From the NCBI GenBank assembly GCA_964617555.1, contig CAZTYP010000055.1, positions 1 to 23,680 of the forward strand: 23,680 bases of DNA. The letters are read 5' to 3'. Source of the DNA: 1-14-2-50-31-20 sp964617555. Lineage in GTDB: Bacteria; Bacteroidota; Ignavibacteria; Ignavibacteriales; Melioribacteraceae. Positions 1 through 7,303 of this stretch are shown here, one piece after another. Below the pieces are notes generated by a model. It saw only the letters and a program-made list of their open reading frames with translations. It had not been told where the DNA came from and ran no database searches. The position numbers were made by a program, and so were the translations under genes. The stretch's first letter is position 1, and each line of letters begins with the position of its first letter.

Positions 1-2157
1 GATGTTACCCTAACCGATTGTTTCAGTTCTTGCGGCGTTTCCAAAACAAATCAAGCCGGCGGATTAATCGGAGAAGCCAGGGGAGCAAGCTCCGTTACCC
101 ATAAAATATCAAATTGCTATTCTTCCGGTAGCGTTTCGGGATACTATGACGTTGGCGGGCTGATAGGTAAATGCAATCAATATTGCGAAGTGAATAACTG
201 TTACAGCGTCGCAGATGTAAACGGAGTAAATGATAGAATAGGCGGACTTGTGGGATATAACTATTATCAATCTACAATTAGTAATTGTTACAGCAAAGGG
301 AGCGTTTCGGGGAACAGCTCCCTCGGCGGACTTGTGGGAAGCAACAATAATGCAACTGTTAGTAATTCTTTTTGGGATACGCAAACCTCCGGGCAAAGTT
401 CAAGCGACGGCGGAACGGGAAAAACAACTTCGGAAATGAAAACAGAATCAACTTTTACCAATGCAGGATGGGATTTTGCGGGCGAAACAACCAACGGCAG
501 CGATGATTATTGGGATATCAATACTGATAGAAATAGCGGTTATCCGTATTTAAGTTGGCAAACTTTCAGTGAAGGAACGGCTCCGAGTTCGGGCGACGGA
601 ACTTCGGGAAATCCGTATCGAATAGCAACGTTAGATAATTTGCTTTGGATAAGTTTCCATGTAAATACTTGGGATAAATATTTTATTCAAACGGCGGATA
701 TCGACGCTTCGGCAACGGAACATTGGAATTTTTGGGACGGGTTTTCCCCCATTGGGAATGTAACAAATAAATTTACCGGAACTTACAACGGAAACAACCA
801 CACAATAAGCTCTCTGCATATTAGGCGTTCGCATAAAGATTATCAGGCTTTTTTCGGGTATGCAAGCGGAGCAACAATCAAAAATATCGGGTTAACCGGA
901 GTTGATATTTTCGGTGCGAGTTTTTCGGGCGGATTAGTAGGAATGAGCGAAAATTCCTCATCGGTAGAGCATTCCTACAGCACCGGGAATATTTCCGGTT
1001 CGGATATTGAAATCGGAGGCTTAATCGGAACAAATAACGCAACAATCAGCTATTGTTATAGTACATGCGGTGTTACTACAAGCGAGGATTATGTCGGCGG
1101 ATTAGCGGGAAGCAATGCGGGAATAATCAATTGCTCTTACAGTTCCGGAGCCGTTACCTCCAGCGGCGACGATATAGGCGGACTCGTTGGAATTAGTTTC
1201 GGACCAAATCCCGAAATCAATAACTGTTACAGTACGGGGAACGTTTCAGGTAATGCAGCGGTCGGAGGTTTAGTGGGAGAAAGTTATACTCCGATTTCCA
1301 ATTGCTATAGCACGGGAAGCGTTTCGGGCTCGGCAACCGTCGGCGGATTGGTGGGCGAAAATTACAGCTCGGTTAATAATTCATTTTGGGATACGGAAAC
1401 CTCCGGGCAAAGTTCAAGCGACGGCGGAACTGGTAAAACGACAGCCGAGATGAAAACAAAGTCAACTTTTACGAACGCAGGATGGGATTTTGTAGGCGAA
1501 TCTGCAAACGGAAATAATGATTATTGGGATATTGACGGCAGCAAAAATGACGGTTATCCTATATTATATATAACCAACTTAACAACTCCTGTAGAATTAA
1601 TATCTTTTACGGCACATAGGATTGGTGAAAATATAGTTTTAAATTGGCAGACCGCAACAGAGGTTAATAATTATGGGTTTGAAGTCGAACGGTATTCGCT
1701 TACAGCTACGCCCGTCAAGACATGGAAAAAAATAGGTTTTATAGAAGGTCATGGAAATAGTAATTCCCCGAATGAATACAGTTTTGTAGATGCTGATAAG
1801 TTAATCGGCAATGTTCAGTACAGATTAAAGCAATTGGATTTTAACGGATGTTTTGAATATTCCGGTATTGCGGAAGTAGAAATAATTGAAGCAACGGAAT
1901 TTAAACTTTCACAGAATTATCCTAATCCGTTTAACCCTACTACGGTAATTGAATTTTCAATACCATGTTCCGGTCAAACAACTTTGGAAGTATATAATGT
2001 ATTAGGACAAAAAGTTAAAACATTGGTAAACAAAGAACTTAAAGCGGGTTCATATTCTTATCAATTTGATGCAAATAGCGTAACTTCCGGAATATATTTC
2101 TACAAATTACAATCTAACGCTTATTCCCAAATAAAAAAAATGATATTGCTTAAATAA
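1..2157 (+). CDS. GLUG-repeat surface protein with T9SS type A sorting domain (5' end missing)
   Basis: The frame is open from base 1, so the true start lies outside the window; 718 codons are visible. At least ten GGLxG cores occur (for example near bases 58, 155, 241, 328, 931, 1015, 1099, 1183, 1267 and 1345), most followed by an NCYS-type strand. This is the GLUG pattern of right-handed beta-helix adhesins. A fresh module begins near base 590 (GTSGNPYRIAT, then FTGTYNGNNHTI), so the visible part is the end of one module and one whole module. Bases 1580-1890 encode a beta-sandwich linker. From about 1905 the tail has YPNPFNP, a VLGQKV strand and a final IYFYKLQ...KKMILLK, the T9SS type A signal. 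The product is probably secreted and surface-anchored. Its ligand cannot be told from the sequence. Confidence 0.9.
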   Translation, partial: DVTLTDCFSSCGVSKTNQAGGLIGEARGASSVTHKISNCYSSGSVSGYYDVGGLIGKCNQYCEVNNCYSVADVNGVNDRIGGLVGYNYYQSTISNCYSKGSVSGNSSLGGLVGSNNNATVSNSFWDTQTSGQSSSDGGTGKTTSEMKTESTFTNAGWDFAGETTNGSDDYWDINTDRNSGYPYLSWQTFSEGTAPSSGDGTSGNPYRIATLDNLLWISFHVNTWDKYFIQTADIDASATEHWNFWDGFSPIGNVTNKFTGTYNGNNHTISSLHIRRSHKDYQAFFGYASGATIKNIGLTGVDIFGASFSGGLVGMSENSSSVEHSYSTGNISGSDIEIGGLIGTNNATISYCYSTCGVTTSEDYVGGLAGSNAGIINCSYSSGAVTSSGDDIGGLVGISFGPNPEINNCYSTGNVSGNAAVGGLVGESYTPISNCYSTGSVSGSATVGGLVGENYSSVNNSFWDTETSGQSSSDGGTGKTTAEMKTKSTFTNAGWDFVGESANGNNDYWDIDGSKNDGYPILYITNLTTPVELISFTAHRIGENIVLNWQTATEVNNYGFEVERYSLTATPVKTWKKIGFIEGHGNSNSPNEYSFVDADKLIGNVQYRLKQLDFNGCFEYSGIAEVEIIEATEFKLSQNYPNPFNPTTVIEFSIPCSGQTTLEVYNVLGQKVKTLVNKELKAGSYSYQFDANSVTSGIYFYKLQSNAYSQIKKMILLK
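364..549 (+). repeat. 186-bp internal direct repeat, copy 1
   Basis: This stretch encodes NSFWDTQTSGQSS through the DYWDI...GYP segment at the end of a GLUG module. It aligns with 1378-1563 at a constant offset of 1014 bases without gaps. The copies are similar in both DNA and protein, so they look like a duplicated module cap that has since drifted. Confidence 0.85.
1378..1563 (+). repeat. 186-bp internal direct repeat, copy 2
   Basis: Partner of 364-549. It encodes NSFWDTETSGQSS through DYWDIDG...GYP and closes the second GLUG module just before the beta-sandwich linker. Most differences are single-base substitutions, and the reading frame is kept throughout. Confidence 0.85.
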
Positions 2158-2215
2158 TAATATATTATGGAAAAGTTTCTTATTAGTTTTTATCAAAATT
2201 TTTTACGTTCAATAC

Positions 2216-2381
2216 CTAATTGATAAATTCATCTAAAATAGTATCTGTTATTTCAGGGTATTTTCCCGCCCTCAGGTTCAATAGCGTTTCTTTCAGTAGT
2301 TGAAGCAACGCAAATAATTTTATTTTCGAGCAATTTTTTTACAAGAGTAAAAGTAAGTTCGCCCATAATATGAACCGCATT
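2216..2381 (-). pseudogene. Remnant of a small conserved hypothetical gene
   Basis: Read on the minus strand, 2381 down to a TGA at 2253-2255 gives NAVHIMGELTFTLVKK followed by LLENKIICVASTTER. This has the look of genuine protein: a hydrophobic strand, a helix and a CVASTTER motif. I recall similar strings near the C-terminus of short hypothetical proteins but cannot name the family. After the TGA the next frame continues as EITDTILDEFIN and stops at 2216-2218, which suggests a frameshift. There is no plausible start with a ribosome binding site; the frame runs back into the inverted repeat. It is probably a broken 3' fragment. Confidence 0.35.
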
Positions 2382-2392
2382 GTCTCTATTTT

Positions 2393-2429
2393 GCCGCGAA
2401 TGCGCTAATAATATTCGCGAATTAGCGGC
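2393..2429. repeat. Imperfect inverted repeat (17-nt arms, 3-nt loop)
   Basis: The arms 2393-2409 and 2413-2429 are complementary at 14 of 17 positions around an AAT loop. Both ends carry GCCGC/GCGGC, and CGCGAAT/ATTCGCG-like words lie inside. It sits at the junction of the two gene remnants. Its GC-rich word in AT-rich DNA suggests a dispersed intergenic repeat or the foot of a small mobile element, but only one copy is seen here. Confidence 0.6.
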
Positions 2430-2617
2430 TTATTTTTTCCCAGAACAATTCTTTTATAATTTACAACATATTCTTTTTCTCTTTCAAAAGGAATATTTGC
2501 TCTTTTAAATTTATATTGCAAGGCATTTTTATGCACGATTTCTAAAAATCCGGGCCCTAAATTATCGTGTACCTCAAAGCATTTGCCAATTGTTTTGTAT
2601 GCTTCTTTTTTGAACTT
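2405..2617 (-). pseudogene. Truncated GxxExxY-family (PD-(D/E)XK nuclease-like) gene
   Basis: The minus-strand frame from 2617 to a TAG at 2405-2407 reads KKEAYKTIGKCFEVHDNLGPG, FLEIVHKNALQYKFKRANIP, then FEREKEYVVNYKRIVLGK. This is the N-terminal half of GxxExxY proteins, whose hallmark is the GPGxLExxY segment after a VH-x(2)-LGPG helix. Here the final Tyr of the hallmark is His. No start codon or Shine-Dalgarno sequence precedes it. The C-terminal half, which normally holds the D...ExK nuclease core, is missing; the frame stops within the inverted repeat. The family role is unsettled, and this copy should be inactive. Confidence 0.7.
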
Positions 2618-2619
2618 AT

Positions 2620-2657
2620 TAGAAGAAAAAGAAAAACCTTTCTAAAAAGAAAGGTTT
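2620..2657 (-). terminator. Rho-independent terminator of tRNA-Thr
   Basis: On the minus strand there is a perfect 9-bp stem (AAACCTTTC, loop TTTTTA, GAAAGGTTT; 2657-2634) followed by a T-rich tract of the TTCTTTTTCTTCT type. It begins about 10 nt beyond the 3' end of the tRNA. Confidence 0.8.
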
Positions 2658-2666
2658 GTATAAAAG

Positions 2667-2739
2667 AGCTGGTGAACGGACTTGAACCGCCGACCGGCTG
2701 ATTACAAATCAGCTGCTCTACCAACTGAGCTACACCAGC
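2667..2739 (-). tRNA. tRNA-Thr (anticodon TGT)
   Basis: The 73-nt cloverleaf has acceptor stem GCTGGTG/CACCAGC and D-arm AGCTCAGTTGGTAGAGC. The anticodon arm is GCTGA-TTTGTAA-TCAGC with TGT at positions 34-36, and the T-arm contains GGTTCAAGTCC. CCA is not encoded. A consensus-like promoter lies upstream and a terminator directly downstream, so it is probably a single-gene transcript. Confidence 0.96.
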
Positions 2740-2759
2740 ATTCAAAATTTTGAACTCAA

Positions 2760-2788
2760 AATATAGGAACTTTATTCCTTTACTGCAA
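2760..2788 (-). promoter_or_regulatory. Housekeeping-type promoter of tRNA-Thr
   Basis: On the minus strand, TTGCAG (2788-2783), a 17-bp spacer and TATATT (2765-2760) end 20 nt before the tRNA 5' end. The same spacing and the same -10 hexamer are found at tRNA-Asn. Confidence 0.65.
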
Positions 2789-2826
2789 TAGGTAAGATAA
2801 AATTTTACTTTAAAATAAAGTTCAAA

Positions 2827-4200
2827 TTATAAAATATATTTGCTTAAGTCTCGGTTTTTGACAATAGCGTCTAATTTAGTGTTAACCAATTTCCCGTCAA
2901 TTGTAATTTCCTTCTCTTTCAATTTATCCGGTAAATCAAAAAGAATATCTTCCAGCAGAGTGGTTAAAATTGTATGCAACCTTCTTGCACCAATATTTTC
3001 AACCTCTTCGTTAACATATGCCGCTGTTTTGGCAATTTCGTGAATTGCTTCATCTGAAAATTTAACATTTACCCCTTCTGTTTTAAGTAATTCCGAATAC
3101 TGTTTAAGAAGAGCGTTTTCCGGGATAGTTAATATTTTAACAAAATCTTCTTCCGTTAAACTTTTTAACTCAACCCTGATCGGAAATCTTCCTTGCAGTT
3201 CGGGAATTAAATCCGAGGGTTTGGAAACATGAAATGCGCCGGAAGCAATAAAAAGGATGTGGTCTGTTTTAACCGGTCCGTATTTTGTATTAACGGTTGA
3301 ACCTTCAACTATAGGGAGCAAATCTCTTTGTACACCTTCGCGAGAAACGTCGGGGCCGCGTGAATCGGATACACCGGCAACTTTATCTATTTCGTCAATA
3401 AAAACAATTCCGGATTCTTGTACACGTTTAATGGCATCACTTTGAACGGCATCCATATCTATTAGTTTTTCCGCTTCTTCTTGTGATAACAATTTACGGG
3501 CTTTTGCTATGGTTGTTTTGCGTTTTTTCTTCTTCTTCGGCATCATACTGCTTACAATATCTTGTATGTTCATTCCGATATCGTCCATGCCCAGCGGGCC
3601 CATTACTTGTACACCGATTTGCGGTGCTTGAACATCAAACTCTATCATTTTATCGTCAAGGTCGCCCTTTTTGAGTTTTTCTTTCATCCACCCTCGAGTT
3701 TTTTCATTTTGAAGTGCTTCGTTATTTATTTCGGATGTTTCCGAATCTGTTTCTTTTGGTATCGGTTTTTTTATAGGAGGGATTAATATATCCAAAATTC
3801 TTTCTTCCGCCATTTCTTCGGCTTTTTCTTGTACCTCTTCTTTCTTTTCGGAGCTTACCATATTAACGGCAATATCCGTTAAATCTCTAATCATAGATTC
3901 CACATCGCGACCAACGTAACCGATTTCTGTAAATTTGGATGCTTCGACTTTTACAAACGGTGCATTGGAAAGTTTTGCAAGTCTGCGTGCAATTTCCGTT
4001 TTACCTACACCTGTAGGACCTATAAGGATAATATTGTTCGGCATAATTTCTTCGCGAATATCATGTTCAACTTGTTGTCGTCGCCATCTGTTACGTAGTG
4101 CAATAGCCACAGCCCGCTTGGCTTCCGTCTGTCCTATTATATATTTATCAAGTTCTGCAACGGTTTGTGAAGGTGTTAAATTTCCATTTAATAATTTCAT
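2827..4200 (-). CDS. hslU: ATP-dependent protease ATPase subunit HslU (ClpY)
   Basis: This is the AAA+ unfoldase that feeds substrates to the HslV peptidase in the cytoplasm. The 457 residues open with LTPSQTVAELDKYIIGQ and carry Walker A GPTGVGKT (61-68) and the pore loop GYVG (94-97). The inserted I-domain (about 110-245) contains a lysine run near 222-227. Walker B is VFIDE (266-270), and sensor regions follow. The C-terminus ends in YIL, the tail that docks into HslV pockets. Length is normal for the family. GAGGT lies a suitable distance upstream of the ATG. The gene follows hslV by 52 bp and is the last gene of a minus-strand run. Confidence 0.98.
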   Translation of the reverse strand: MKLLNGNLTPSQTVAELDKYIIGQTEAKRAVAIALRNRWRRQQVEHDIREEIMPNNIILIGPTGVGKTEIARRLAKLSNAPFVKVEASKFTEIGYVGRDVESMIRDLTDIAVNMVSSEKKEEVQEKAEEMAEERILDILIPPIKKPIPKETDSETSEINNEALQNEKTRGWMKEKLKKGDLDDKMIEFDVQAPQIGVQVMGPLGMDDIGMNIQDIVSSMMPKKKKKRKTTIAKARKLLSQEEAEKLIDMDAVQSDAIKRVQESGIVFIDEIDKVAGVSDSRGPDVSREGVQRDLLPIVEGSTVNTKYGPVKTDHILFIASGAFHVSKPSDLIPELQGRFPIRVELKSLTEEDFVKILTIPENALLKQYSELLKTEGVNVKFSDEAIHEIAKTAAYVNEEVENIGARRLHTILTTLLEDILFDLPDKLKEKEITIDGKLVNTKLDAIVKNRDLSKYIL

Positions 4201-4252
4201 TGGTAATTACCTCATATATTTTGTCCCGCATTGGCGGAAATTTTTTAAATTT

Positions 4253-4798
4253 TTATTCTTTGTTTATCGTTTCAACGGTTATATTGTGATTAGTGTAAAT
4301 ACAAATATCTCCCGCCGTGTTTAAAGCTTCGGAAACAATTTCTTTGGCGGATAGGGAACTGTGTTTAATAAGCATTTTTGCTGCTGCAAGGGCATACATT
4401 CCGCCGGAGCCGATCGCAACAATATTATCTGCGGGTTCAATTACATCTCCCGTCCCTGAAACAATAAAAGTGTTTTCTGCCGAAATAACAGCGAGCATTG
4501 CTTCTAATTTTCTCAAATATTTATCGGTACGCCAATCTTTTGCCAGCTCAACAACGGAACGGTTAACGTTGCCTCTGTATTGCTCTAATTTTTCTTCAAA
4601 TCTGCCGAGTAAAGTAAATGCATCTGCAGCAGAGCCGGCAAAACCACAAAGTACTTTTCCGCCGTAAAGTTTTCTTATTTTCATCGAATTATGTTTAACG
4701 ACGGTATTGCCTAAAGTTACTTGTCCGTCTCCACCGATTACGGCTTCACCGTTATGTATTAATCCCAATATTGTAGTTGATCTTATCTTTCTTTTCAT
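4253..4798 (-). CDS. hslV: ATP-dependent protease subunit HslV (ClpQ)
   Basis: This is the threonine peptidase of the HslUV complex, a bacterial relative of proteasome beta subunits. The 181 residues contain RSTTILG near the N-terminus. Removal of seven residues would expose Thr8 as the nucleophile. Asp24 (GGDGQ) and Lys40 match the Asp17 and Lys33 of the mature E. coli enzyme, counting from the catalytic Thr. GSGG and ALAAAKML motifs follow as expected. AAAGGA upstream supports the ATG at 4798. The order hslV-hslU is the usual one, so the two are very probably co-transcribed. Confidence 0.98.
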   Translation of the reverse strand: MKRKIRSTTILGLIHNGEAVIGGDGQVTLGNTVVKHNSMKIRKLYGGKVLCGFAGSAADAFTLLGRFEEKLEQYRGNVNRSVVELAKDWRTDKYLRKLEAMLAVISAENTFIVSGTGDVIEPADNIVAIGSGGMYALAAAKMLIKHSSLSAKEIVSEALNTAGDICIYTNHNITVETINKE

Positions 4799-4849
4799 TA
4801 TAAATATTCCTTTAAAATTTGAATTTCAAAAATACATAAAATATTTCCT

Positions 4850-6679
4850 TTACGGTAAAGCTTGTTTGCTTTTTTGCCACTTTTCAACCCATTCTAAAAA
4901 TGTAGGGGTTAAAGGAACAGCAAGTAATCTTCCGCCAAAACCCATATACCTGTAAACAAGCATATTGTAATTTTTGATTGGAAGATTGTAGAGAAGTTTT
5001 TCGTTTACGGTAACACCGTATTTATTTGCCATGCTTACCGTGTTATCAATCATCTTTTTCTGAAGTTTCTTCCATTTTAGTTCCTTTGTTAAGTTGTTTT
5101 TCAGTTCATTAAACTCTTTTGGAAGTTTTACCTCCACTTCTTTTTTATCAAGCAATTTAAATATTACATATTTATTTTTCTGTTGTACCGGACCGTAAAC
5201 CTCACCTATGTTAAGTTCTTTGGCTATTCTGCCTATTTCTCCCTTTGTATCTGCGGAAATAAGCCCCGTAGTAATGTTTTTATTCGGGGAATATTTTTTT
5301 GCCGTTTCCTCAAAAGATTTTCCCTCGTCCAGTTCTCTGAAAATTTTTTCCGCTGTTTCCAAATTGTCGGTAATTATTTCAATTATATTTATTAAGGTTT
5401 TGTTTTCCGTTTTCCCTTTTGTTTTAAGATAATAATTTTTCACTTCCGCTTCGGTAACTCCGGAAGAATCGAAAAGGGTTTTTTTGTAAAGTGTGGCAAG
5501 GTAATTATCTCGCCACATTGCAATATCCTCTTTCACTTCGGGAATGTTTTGCATCCCTTCTTCTTCTGCCTTACGTGCTAAGAATTCCAATTCGATAAAA
5601 CGTTTAACTCTGCTGTTTAACTGTGCCCGTATTTTATCGGGATTGGTAAAGCCGGTATAAAATCCTTCGAATGCAAAAGAACGAATGAATTTTTGTAATG
5701 TAATCGGGTCTTTGGGAAATTTTACAAAAATCATGTTAAGGGAATCTGCTCCAAATGATTTTTCAATTTCGGAAAAATCTTCTGCGGTTAATTTTACGTT
5801 ATCATTCGGAGGAGTTTTTTCCGCTTTACGGCGACGTAATACGGCGTTAATGATTTTATCGGATAAACTCCAGAATAAGTTCCCGTCGGTTTCAACTTTT
5901 TTACCCGGGAAAAACGATTTGTAAAAATTTTGATAAGCTTTTTGATTTTCTCTTTCCTCAACAACCGAGCGGGCTTTTTTTTCCAATGTTCTTGCATGAT
6001 GTTCATTTTGTACGGGTTCGCGTTTTAGTGAATATACTTTAAAAATATACCATCCTTCTTGAGATTGAATCGGGCGGGATACTTCACCGGCTTTCATTCG
6101 GTAAAGAATATCTTCTGCTTGTTCGGACATTTTTCCGAAGTGGACTTGATAGTATTGATTTTTCTGCATTTCAAATTCCGGGCGTACGGCAAGAAGTGAG
6201 TCAAAAGATATGCCGGCTTTTATTTGGTTATATAATTCCTCTATTTCGTTTTTATCTGTTGAATGGATGAATTTTGTATTTAAAAAATATGACGCACGTT
6301 TTTTTGCTTCGGCTATTTTTTTTGCGGAAATATTTACCTTGCTCATTATTTCCTTGCGATAAAGTGCGTCTCGCATGTGCATCTCTTCAATGTTTTTAAA
6401 TGTTAACCGCATTACGTCAGTTGTATCAAAACCCAAATCTTCGGCTTTTAATGCCCATAATTTTTCCGCAATAATGGAATAAAGAGTTTCAGCTTTTAAG
6501 CGTTCTTCGCTTTTTTTCCCGTTGCTTAGGTGAGGCACCATCTCGTATCTTTTTTTGAATTCTCCCACGGTAATCTTAACAGGTCCAATCTCCGCAAGTA
6601 TCTTGTCATCTTCGTATTGCCCGAAAAGAGTTGTTGTAAAAAGGGAAATAAATATTAAAAGTTCAATAATATGTTTCAT
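4850..6679 (-). CDS. SurA/PrsA-like periplasmic peptidyl-prolyl isomerase/chaperone
   Basis: The predicted product is an exported folding factor of 609 residues. An N-terminal hydrophobic stretch (MKHIIELLIFISLFTTTLFG) acts as signal peptide. A SurA-N-like helical region follows, with two parvulin-like segments at about residues 120-225 and 415-520. The second has ELDEGKSFEETAKKYSPN and a GEVYGPVQQ...YVIFKLLDK ending, the usual parvulin core layout. The first is degenerate and may be only structural. I chose the ATG at 6679 because it overlaps the TGA of the upstream gene as ATGA, which suggests translational coupling. An ATG at 6691 would add four residues. HslV starts 51 bp downstream. Confidence 0.82.
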   Translation of the reverse strand: MKHIIELLIFISLFTTTLFGQYEDDKILAEIGPVKITVGEFKKRYEMVPHLSNGKKSEERLKAETLYSIIAEKLWALKAEDLGFDTTDVMRLTFKNIEEMHMRDALYRKEIMSKVNISAKKIAEAKKRASYFLNTKFIHSTDKNEIEELYNQIKAGISFDSLLAVRPEFEMQKNQYYQVHFGKMSEQAEDILYRMKAGEVSRPIQSQEGWYIFKVYSLKREPVQNEHHARTLEKKARSVVEERENQKAYQNFYKSFFPGKKVETDGNLFWSLSDKIINAVLRRRKAEKTPPNDNVKLTAEDFSEIEKSFGADSLNMIFVKFPKDPITLQKFIRSFAFEGFYTGFTNPDKIRAQLNSRVKRFIELEFLARKAEEEGMQNIPEVKEDIAMWRDNYLATLYKKTLFDSSGVTEAEVKNYYLKTKGKTENKTLINIIEIITDNLETAEKIFRELDEGKSFEETAKKYSPNKNITTGLISADTKGEIGRIAKELNIGEVYGPVQQKNKYVIFKLLDKKEVEVKLPKEFNELKNNLTKELKWKKLQKKMIDNTVSMANKYGVTVNEKLLYNLPIKNYNMLVYRYMGFGGRLLAVPLTPTFLEWVEKWQKSKQALP

Positions 6680-7302
6680 TTTTTTAACCATAATTTTAAG
6701 TTAGGAAAAATTTTAGGAACTTTTTTCTGATATTCAATATATCGGTTCCCAAAAATCGTTATTAATTTTTTTTCTTCAAAATAAGAACCAATGTAAAAAT
6801 AGAGTACCATATTTATCAAAAAAATCAAATAAAAAAAGTCCATTGTTGGTCTTAACATTAAAAATAACGAAGAGAAAAGATAGATTGGGTGCCTTGTATA
6901 TTTAAAAGGTCCGTCTTCTCTTAATTCGTATTTTTCGTCAAGGTCGTCAGATTTATAAGTCCCTTCCAAATATCTTTTTACTTGTTTAATGCCGGCAAAT
7001 TCCCAAATATCAATAAATTTGGTAATTCGTAATAATGCAATTCCCGCAAAAATTTGCAGCACAACAATTAATATATCAAAGGGAAAATTCAAATCGTAAA
7101 TAACATAATCAGGTTTTGGAGAAACAAAATAGACAAAGACAAAAAGCAATGTGGCCGAGATGTTATAGAACAATCTGTAAAAAGCGATTTTGTTCCCTAA
7201 TTTTTCGGCAATAGATTTTTTAAATTTATAAGATGCAAAAACCGTGTGGGAAATTGCAAAGATAGAGAAAAGAGCCGTAATAATAAGTGCATCCGTAAAC
7301 AA
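6676..7302 (-). CDS. Isoprenylcysteine carboxyl methyltransferase (ICMT)-like membrane protein
   Basis: This 208-residue integral membrane protein has about four to five hydrophobic segments. The C-terminal half carries GPFKYTRHPIYL (131-142) and SYFEEKKL...FGNRYIEYQKKVP (173-196). These are the cofactor-binding signature of the ICMT/PEMT/NnrU-like group, which use S-adenosylmethionine at the membrane. The substrate is unknown; bacterial members are rarely characterised. The start is a TTG directly after the rpoN stop. It is supported by AAGGAA, which lies inside the last rpoN codons. The 3' end overlaps the SurA-like gene by 4 bp. Confidence 0.78.
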   Translation of the reverse strand: MFTDALIITALFSIFAISHTVFASYKFKKSIAEKLGNKIAFYRLFYNISATLLFVFVYFVSPKPDYVIYDLNFPFDILIVVLQIFAGIALLRITKFIDIWEFAGIKQVKRYLEGTYKSDDLDEKYELREDGPFKYTRHPIYLFSSLFLMLRPTMDFFYLIFLINMVLYFYIGSYFEEKKLITIFGNRYIEYQKKVPKIFPNLKLWLKK

Positions 7303-7303
7303 A

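Larger units (their letters stand above)
2158..2666. other. Gene-poor region with decayed gene remnants
   Basis: No intact gene is visible between the T9SS protein gene and tRNA-Thr. The minus strand carries two recognisable protein-coding remnants (2216-2381 and 2405-2617) meeting at an imperfect inverted repeat (2393-2429). The tRNA-Thr terminator lies at 2620-2657. Bases 2161-2215 show nothing I recognise. Confidence 0.7.

Noticed and set aside
1..1563. CRISPR-like array in the repetitive first gene
   Set aside because: The repeats are degenerate, in frame and encode GLUG strands; there are no uniform spacers.
2557..2745. 62-residue minus-strand open frame
   Set aside because: It runs across tRNA-Thr and its terminator; its N-terminal residues are a translation of the tRNA itself.
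2807..2821. Small hairpin (ACTTTA/TAAAGT) after hslU as a terminator
   Set aside because: A 6-bp AT-only stem without a proper T tract; too weak to call.
3935..4324. 129-residue plus-strand frame opposite hslU and hslV
   Set aside because: It is antisense to two well-supported genes, lacks a ribosome binding site and has no recognisable motif.
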